From: JACWAE01 sp963847595 | Lineage (GTDB): Bacteria > Chloroflexota > Dehalococcoidia > SZUA-161 | Assembly: GCA_963847595.1 (NCBI GenBank) | Contig: CAWKAJ010000001.1 | Span: 434,001-498,000 of the forward strand | Direction: 5' to 3' | Length of the DNA stretch: 64,000 nt | Part shown: piece after piece, positions 60,122 to 64,000 of the stretch | Position numbering within the stretch: the first letter of the stretch is position 1 | How the letters are laid out: each line of letters starts with the position of its first letter | Translations under genes and position numbers: made by a program | The notes under the pieces: generated by a model | Told to the model about the DNA's origin: nothing | What the model saw: only the letters and a program-made list of their open reading frames with translations | Databases searched by the model: none

Positions 60122-61618
60122 ATGGCTGAGATAAAACTACAAACAGGGAGCCGCGTCTTCGAGGTTCTGGCATACCTTTGCCACAGCCCCATGGAAGCAT
60201 TGAAGCAGTTCGTGGAGAACGGGGCTGACGCCATAGAACAGGCAGGCAAAAGCGATGGCTGCATCCGCGTTCGCCTCGACCATTCCTCAGACCAGCAAAA
60301 CAGGGCAGCCCAGATAGTGGTCGAAGACAACGGCATCGGTATCGGCCCTGAAAAGATGGGCCACATACTTCAAAACATCGGCAACTCTGAGAAATTACAG
60401 CATGTGCTCCGCGGTGAGAAGGGTGTAGGCATTCTGGCTTTTGCACTTATAGCAGACGAGCTGCACCTGTCTTCGCTCAACGGGGGCCACACGCCGAGCT
60501 GCCTCGTTCTAAAGAGAGAGTGGCTGAGAGAGGGCAGAGCCCAGATAATCGAACAATGCCCGCAGCACCATCTGAGCAAACCTGGCACCAGGGCTCACCT
60601 TATGGGTATCCTGCCTGAGATCGCTCCCCAGCTTACCAAAGCGCGGCTCAAGCAGTACCTGAGCCGCGAATTTGCCAATGACTTGAGACGAAATGTCTAC
60701 ACCATGCAGATTAGCGATGGTCACGGCTATGAGGCCGTTGAGCCCCGCATCTTCAGCGGCGTCCCAACGCTGAGCAGCAATATCAGCCTCGGTTCCTTGG
60801 GACATGCTTCGATACAGCTATATACACTTCCTTTCGATGCCGAAGGGACAAATATTGACCTCTGTGGCCGGGCTGGTATCCGACTCTGTGCCCTGACCGA
60901 CCTTGAGGAATTCAAGAAGGAGCCGTGGCAAGGACAGAGGCTGGAAGGCTATGTGCGTTGCGACAAGTTCCGCGGCACTGCAGACAAAGCTGCTGTAGTC
61001 CAGGACGAAGTCTACAAGGCACTGGCTGAGGCTCTGCATAGGCTAGAGCCCGAGATAACAGAGAAAATCGGACAGGTTACTCAAGAATATCGCCAGAACC
61101 GGCTCGCTGAGATTATGAGCAGGGTGGATAGATTCATCGGCTACTTCCTGCGTTACAAAGAGACAGGCGAGCTACCCAGAAGGAAAATCATGGCCGGTGA
61201 CCAGATAACTCCCGACCTTGTGCAGAGAATTGATTTGCCGCCTGTACGACCGGGCACCAGAGTTCCCGTTAGCAGCCACCCCCCAAGGACCAGCCAACCG
61301 TCCTTCCTGCTGGCCGACCTTTGTATGCCTCCGGAAGGCAGGTCACAATCAAGGGCATGGAGTGATAACGGGGGCAATGGTGTCAAGATCAACGTCTTGC
61401 ACACCGACTTCTTATCATCGGAAAAAGATGACAAGCGTTGTGCTTGGTACCTGTTCAGCGTTTGGGCTAAACAGCAACTGCTCAAAGAATATGGAACCGA
61501 CGCCGAAGCGCTGGCCGACGAGATGGTGGGACTGTTCAGCCGGGCGGGACCACTCTTGAACCAGTTTGCAATTCACCCTCGCAGCTCTAGCCGCAATGTC
61601 GAAACAGTAAAAAGCTAG
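60122..61618 (+). CDS. GHKL (Hsp90/MORC/MutL-type) ATPase protein
   Basis: Residues 20-150 of this 498-residue protein hold the Bergerat fold: FVENGADAIEQAG (N-box, with Asn/Asp for Mg-ATP), VVEDNGIGIGPEKMGHILQN (DxGxG) and NIGNSEKLQHVLRGEKGVGI (GxGxxG lid). A beta-rich transducer region follows to about 310, then an extended linker with Pro/Arg and a C-terminal helical domain (SEKDDKRCAWYLFSVWAKQQ). The ribosome site is AAGAAGGGGG. MORC-like bacterial proteins are linked to DNA compaction or defence (known family). Its position below ftsZ suggests a chromosomal, rather than defence, job here, though not proven. Confidence 0.8.
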   Translation: MAEIKLQTGSRVFEVLAYLCHSPMEALKQFVENGADAIEQAGKSDGCIRVRLDHSSDQQNRAAQIVVEDNGIGIGPEKMGHILQNIGNSEKLQHVLRGEKGVGILAFALIADELHLSSLNGGHTPSCLVLKREWLREGRAQIIEQCPQHHLSKPGTRAHLMGILPEIAPQLTKARLKQYLSREFANDLRRNVYTMQISDGHGYEAVEPRIFSGVPTLSSNISLGSLGHASIQLYTLPFDAEGTNIDLCGRAGIRLCALTDLEEFKKEPWQGQRLEGYVRCDKFRGTADKAAVVQDEVYKALAEALHRLEPEITEKIGQVTQEYRQNRLAEIMSRVDRFIGYFLRYKETGELPRRKIMAGDQITPDLVQRIDLPPVRPGTRVPVSSHPPRTSQPSFLLADLCMPPEGRSQSRAWSDNGGNGVKINVLHTDFLSSEKDDKRCAWYLFSVWAKQQLLKEYGTDAEALADEMVGLFSRAGPLLNQFAIHPRSSSRNVETVKS

Positions 61619-61635
61619 AATCAGGATAGACCACC

Positions 61636-61836
61636 ATGGGTAAGCAACAAAATGTGCAAAACGAGCAGAATAGTGAAGAGTTAGAAAAGAAGAAGAGCCT
61701 CAAATACTTCCATGGCGAAGTGGGAGCAGAAGCAGCGGGACAAGCAGCCAATGACTACGCGCCTGCCTCTATAGAGCGCAGGGATGGTTCGGCTCAGACA
61801 AGCTGGCTACTGCGGAGAAAAACGTCAGGCAGTTAG
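61636..61836 (+). CDS. Hypothetical small polar protein
   Basis: This 66-residue frame is rich in Gln, Asn and Glu (NVQNEQNSEELEKKKSLKYF). It has no motif and only a weak ribosome site. It begins 17 bp after the GHKL gene and may be co-transcribed. The composition is plausible for a disordered regulatory peptide, but the evidence is thin. Confidence 0.35.
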   Translation: MGKQQNVQNEQNSEELEKKKSLKYFHGEVGAEAAGQAANDYAPASIERRDGSAQTSWLLRRKTSGS

Positions 61837-61933
61837 GGCGGCTTCAACCTGCCACAGTCTTAGCTTGATAATGAGACGATTGCCGAAACGAATGGCATTG
61901 ACAAAGAATATGACAGAGCGGAGGGAAGCCACT

Positions 61934-62332
61934 ATGAAAGGCATGAAGTTAGCAGGAGTAATAATACTCATAGCAATCGCCGCTGTTATGGCTTCTGCTT
62001 GCGGTGGTGGCAGCAGTGCCAGCACAAACCCTAAACCTACCGCTGTAGCATCATCTGATATCAGCAAGCCAAGCCCAGCCGTGTTGTTAGTGAATGCCAC
62101 CACCGCTGGCGTGTACGATAACTACTACGCTATACTCAATATCACTGCTAAAAATGAGGGCGCCGATGGCGTCGTGATTGTGGTCGGAAGCATTACCCAG
62201 GCTGGACAGACCCAGAGCAATGAAATGCCTGTCTACCTGACCTCAGGATCAGCGCAGATTGTAAAGCTGGTGTTCCCGCTCAAGTGGAAGGGCGGAGACT
62301 GGACGCCGACTGTGCAAGCAGAGGTCCCTTGA
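61934..62332 (+). CDS. Lipoprotein of unknown function
   Basis: A 132-residue protein from ATG 61934 behind GGAGGG. A lipoprotein signal peptide covers residues 1-22 (KLAGVIILIAIAAVMASACGG, lipobox A-S-A-C, Cys 21), then a Gly/Ser/Thr-rich linker, then a beta-sandwich-like domain (YYAILNITAKNEGADGVVIV, then VKLVFPLKWKGGDWTPTVQA) of the FxLYD type. It is exported and lipid-anchored. No ligand can be inferred. A longer frame upstream of 61934 has no signal peptide. Confidence 0.75.
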   Translation: MKGMKLAGVIILIAIAAVMASACGGGSSASTNPKPTAVASSDISKPSPAVLLVNATTAGVYDNYYAILNITAKNEGADGVVIVVGSITQAGQTQSNEMPVYLTSGSAQIVKLVFPLKWKGGDWTPTVQAEVP

Positions 62333-62747
62333 TCTCGATATAGGTTGGAAACGCGCAGCCGATGCCATGGCACCATTAGCTTAGCCACCACCCAGTGCGA
62401 AGGAAGCGAGACAGCTATATAACGCACCTTCCCTGGTCAACCTGCTTTTAGAGCACTCTAATCACATTTTCAGCTAATATTAACTTAGCTTCTCTCGAAA
62501 GTCCTATTATATGTGCCGCCCCGTAGTGTTTCATGCTATCCTCAAGGGTAAGCACGCCAGGGTTCTATTGACTTTGATTAACATGCGTGGTACAGTCACG
62601 TCATAGAATTTCCTGTAGGAATATGCCCCACTGCAGGACATTTCCCTTTGGATTTTGCCCCACTTCAGGACACTTCTTATTGGATTTTCCCCTTATATTG
62701 AGGGAGGCTGCTCATAATCTGCTATAGCATGAAAAGGAGGTATGTAG
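62333..62747. other. Gap with a 32-bp tandem repeat
   Basis: No gene. Two 32-bp units start at 62624 and 62656, each TGCCCCACT(G/T)CAGGACA and so on, ending TTGGATTT. A partial third unit (TCCCC) follows. Such repeated ends with GCCCCAC and AGGACA phrases recall the multi-repeat termini of some IS elements, but no transposase is present. Confidence 0.45.
62624..62687. repeat. 32-bp tandem repeat, two copies
   Basis: Units 62624-62655 and 62656-62687 are about 80 percent identical and directly abut. They lie 60 bp above the small gene at 62748, which they might regulate. Confidence 0.55.
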
Positions 62748-62924
62748 ATGGTAGTTAAGCTTGGTGAAGTTCAATCTGAAATGACAGCCGATGTCAAAAA
62801 GACAGAGGATCTAAAGGTTCTTTTGAGGGTTGCCTGGTCGGACAAGATGAAGGAAGTTCCATTCAAGCCTTCTGAAGACCTGAAGAAGGGTGACAAAGTA
62901 AAAATCATTGTTGAGAAAGTGTAA
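62748..62924 (+). CDS. Small conserved-looking protein
   Basis: A 58-residue frame with an excellent ribosome site (AAAAGGAGG, 62731-62739) and a stable-looking alternation: VKLGEVQSEMTADVKKTEDL, then LLRVAWSDKMKEVPFKPSED, ending KKGDKVKIIVEKV. The last part is a KOW/SH3-like beta strand pair. No family is known to me. The good start and coding look support it as a gene. Confidence 0.6.
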   Translation: MVVKLGEVQSEMTADVKKTEDLKVLLRVAWSDKMKEVPFKPSEDLKKGDKVKIIVEKV

Positions 62925-63035
62925 GTATAGCATAGGAGAAGGGATGTAGGAGCAGAATTAGCAGCTCCCCCCCAAGGGACTTATGCTTGGCAAGAGAGGC
63001 AAAAACGAGCTGAGCGAACGCCTGGAGAGGTAGTC

Positions 63036-63125
63036 GTGAGCGACGTTGACGAAGCTATGGCAGAGGCGGACCGGCTGGAGCAGTCTCTACGGGCTGAGAT
63101 AGATAATGCCAATAAGCAATCGTGA
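63036..63125 (+). CDS. Possible 29-residue peptide
   Basis: From GTG 63036, with GGAGAGG upstream, a short acidic amphipathic helix (DEAMAEADRLEQSLRAEIDN) is encoded. It ends with TGA overlapping the next small gene by 20 bp. Its small size means it could be a chance frame. Confidence 0.3.
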   Translation: MSDVDEAMAEADRLEQSLRAEIDNANKQS

Positions 63126-63246
63126 CAGAAAAAAAGAGCAGCGTGCAGCCTACCACGCAGTGTCTAAGAAGTTTAAGTATGGTCATGGTGGTCGAGCCGT
63201 TCGCAAAAAGGAAGAGTCGGCACTTGGCAGCAAACAGCAAAGGTAA
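63106..63246 (+). CDS. Possible 46-residue basic protein
   Basis: ATG 63106 begins MPISNRDRKKEQRAAYHAVS, then KKFKYGHGGRAVRKKEESAL. It is a strongly basic helix-turn pattern, good for nucleic-acid binding. It is nested at the end of the 29-residue frame. No ribosome site is clear, so translation may rely on coupling. Confidence 0.4.
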   Translation: MPISNRDRKKEQRAAYHAVSKKFKYGHGGRAVRKKEESALGSKQQR

Positions 63247-63319
63247 GCGGCAGCGGACCATAAGCAAAACGTACCGAAAAACTGAGACATCTTCTCTAAT
63301 GAGTTCCTTGAGGTGAAAG

Positions 63320-63508
63320 ATGACTAAAAAGGGCGGAACACCTCACAGTGACACATACAAAGAAGCAGCTCATTACTGGATACTTAATGACAAGAACTTC
63401 GGTATCTGTAAGAATTGCGGAGCCCAGAACCAGTTTCCTGTTGACGTATTTGGTTGGCAGAATCGTAAGCTTGTGATTGGCAAAGCATCGCATAGGCCAA
63501 AAGATTAA
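63320..63508 (+). CDS. Small CxxC protein, relative of 55.8-kb gene
   Basis: This 62-residue protein, behind TTGAGGTG, reads HYWILNDKNFGICKNCGAQN, then QFPVDVFGWQNRKLVIG. The core W.L/I....NFGICK.CGA..QF is shared with the 55827-56024 protein on the other strand, which also has a later Cys. One CxxC only, so metal binding would need a dimer. It is followed 11 bp later by the GTAKDN-family gene and is probably co-transcribed with it. Confidence 0.55.
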   Translation: MTKKGGTPHSDTYKEAAHYWILNDKNFGICKNCGAQNQFPVDVFGWQNRKLVIGKASHRPKD

Positions 63509-63518
63509 GGAGTTGTAT

Positions 63519-63797
63519 ATGAAGGTTATGCTAGAGCCTGTCAACGGAACTGCTAAGGACAACCTTGAGCGAGCCAGGCTGGAAATCGAAAGGGTACTGG
63601 CTTTTAGAGGGTCTGTGACCAGTGCGAAGGCTAAGGGTACAAGAATCATAGTGGAGTTTGAAGTAAACCCAAAATGGGACTTGCCGGTGTCTAAGAAGGT
63701 CAAGTCTCTGAAGGAATGGATACCAGCGAAGGTCAGAACGGTTTTCAAGGTGCTCAGTGTATCGGCGGGAGCCCCTGAATATGATAGGACGCATTAG
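63519..63797 (+). CDS. Short member of the GTAKDN protein family
   Basis: Ninety-two residues from ATG 63519, which follows AAGGAG by 6 bp. It is essentially only the conserved module: MKVMLEPVNGTAKDNLERAR, LEIERVLAFRGSVTSAKAKG, VEFEVNPKWDLPVSKKVKSL, then EWIPAKVRTVFKVLSVS. It lacks the basic and KOW-like N-terminus of the 12.0-kb copy, so the module is a functional unit by itself. Function unknown. Confidence 0.6.
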   Translation: MKVMLEPVNGTAKDNLERARLEIERVLAFRGSVTSAKAKGTRIIVEFEVNPKWDLPVSKKVKSLKEWIPAKVRTVFKVLSVSAGAPEYDRTH

Positions 63798-63831
63798 CTA
63801 TCTTAGTTGGAGCAGCTATAGATGATTAATG

Positions 63832-63927
63832 ATGGTTAGACTCAGAAGTGCGCTTGTAATCCTGGCTTGGCTCGCCATGTTTGGCGCAGCCATATTTCTA
63901 CTTGTGAGCAAGGTTATAGGAATGTGA
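63832..63927 (+). CDS. Possible 31-residue membrane peptide
   Basis: ATG 63832 reads MVRLRSALVILAWLAMFGAA, then IFLLVSKVIGM: a basic N-terminus and one long hydrophobic helix. This resembles a small single-span membrane protein, but a ribosome site is lacking, so it is tentative. Confidence 0.25.
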   Translation: MVRLRSALVILAWLAMFGAAIFLLVSKVIGM

Positions 63928-63975
63928 TAAGACAGTGCCCTTTAACTTCAATTTGAACGTTGATGGAGGAAAGAC

Positions 63976-64000
63976 ATGAAAACACTGGGTAAACTGACCA
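63976..64000 (+). CDS. Start of a gene cut by the window edge
   Basis: ATG 63976 has GGAGGA seven bases upstream and opens MKTLGKLT before the window ends. The ribosome site makes a real gene likely; nothing can be said about its function. Confidence 0.45.

Overview
The window looks like a chromosomal segment of a Chloroflexota bacterium, most likely class Dehalococcoidia or a relative. This is inferred from gene style only: a dnaG-rpoD junction, ftsA-ftsZ without neighbouring murein genes, PdxS, a class III cyclase, and large serine recombinase type mobile DNA. No rRNA or tRNA gene was found to anchor the taxonomy. Both ends cut through genes.

Left metabolic block (1-6.3 kb). A minus-strand operon encodes a GlcD-like FAD oxidase, EtfB, EtfA, a CCG-type iron-sulfur protein and a second FAD oxidase cut by the window edge. 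It resembles Etf-linked 2-hydroxyacid (lactate or glycolate) dehydrogenases. Divergent from it is a MerR-TetR fusion regulator, with two near-identical 15-bp palindromes and a promoter-overlapping palindrome between them.

Accessory island (6.3-48.9 kb). This stretch is rich in defence-like genes: a PD-(D/E)XK protein, a TIR protein convergent with a HEPN-motif protein, an XRE-methyltransferase plus a putative restriction partner, and a four-gene overlapping operon of ABC ATPase, ABC-3C-like middle component, nuclease and N4-type methyltransferase. It also holds a class III nucleotide cyclase with a divergent small membrane protein, a VSR-like nuclease, an IS110 transposase, a MITE-like element and an unusual hairpin. 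Metabolic genes embedded here are a dihydroorotase and an arginine-deiminase-family enzyme. A PAS histidine kinase with a truncated response regulator and a MarR regulator also lie here. From 38.5 to 48.9 kb is a mobile element: a zinc-containing sigma-like regulator, two unknown genes, recently duplicated 425-bp repeats, 36-bp iterons, two paralogous small proteins under palindromes, an excisionase, a primase/tyrosine-recombinase chimera and a large serine recombinase.

Housekeeping block (48.9-64 kb). rpoD is translationally coupled to a 3' remnant of dnaG. Beside it are glgC, a second diverged sigma-70 paralog and a small zinc protein, then pdxS, an FKBP isomerase apparently starting at ATA, and zinc-ribbon proteins. 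ftsA and ftsZ follow, then a GHKL ATPase, a lipoprotein and a string of very small genes. Those include members of two small-protein families with paralogs elsewhere in the window.

The strongest candidate for an under-described system is the ABC ATPase / middle component / nuclease / methyltransferase operon at 23.3-28.3 kb. Other good leads are the cyclase locus, the repeat-associated small proteins, and the duplicated sigma factor next to a broken dnaG.
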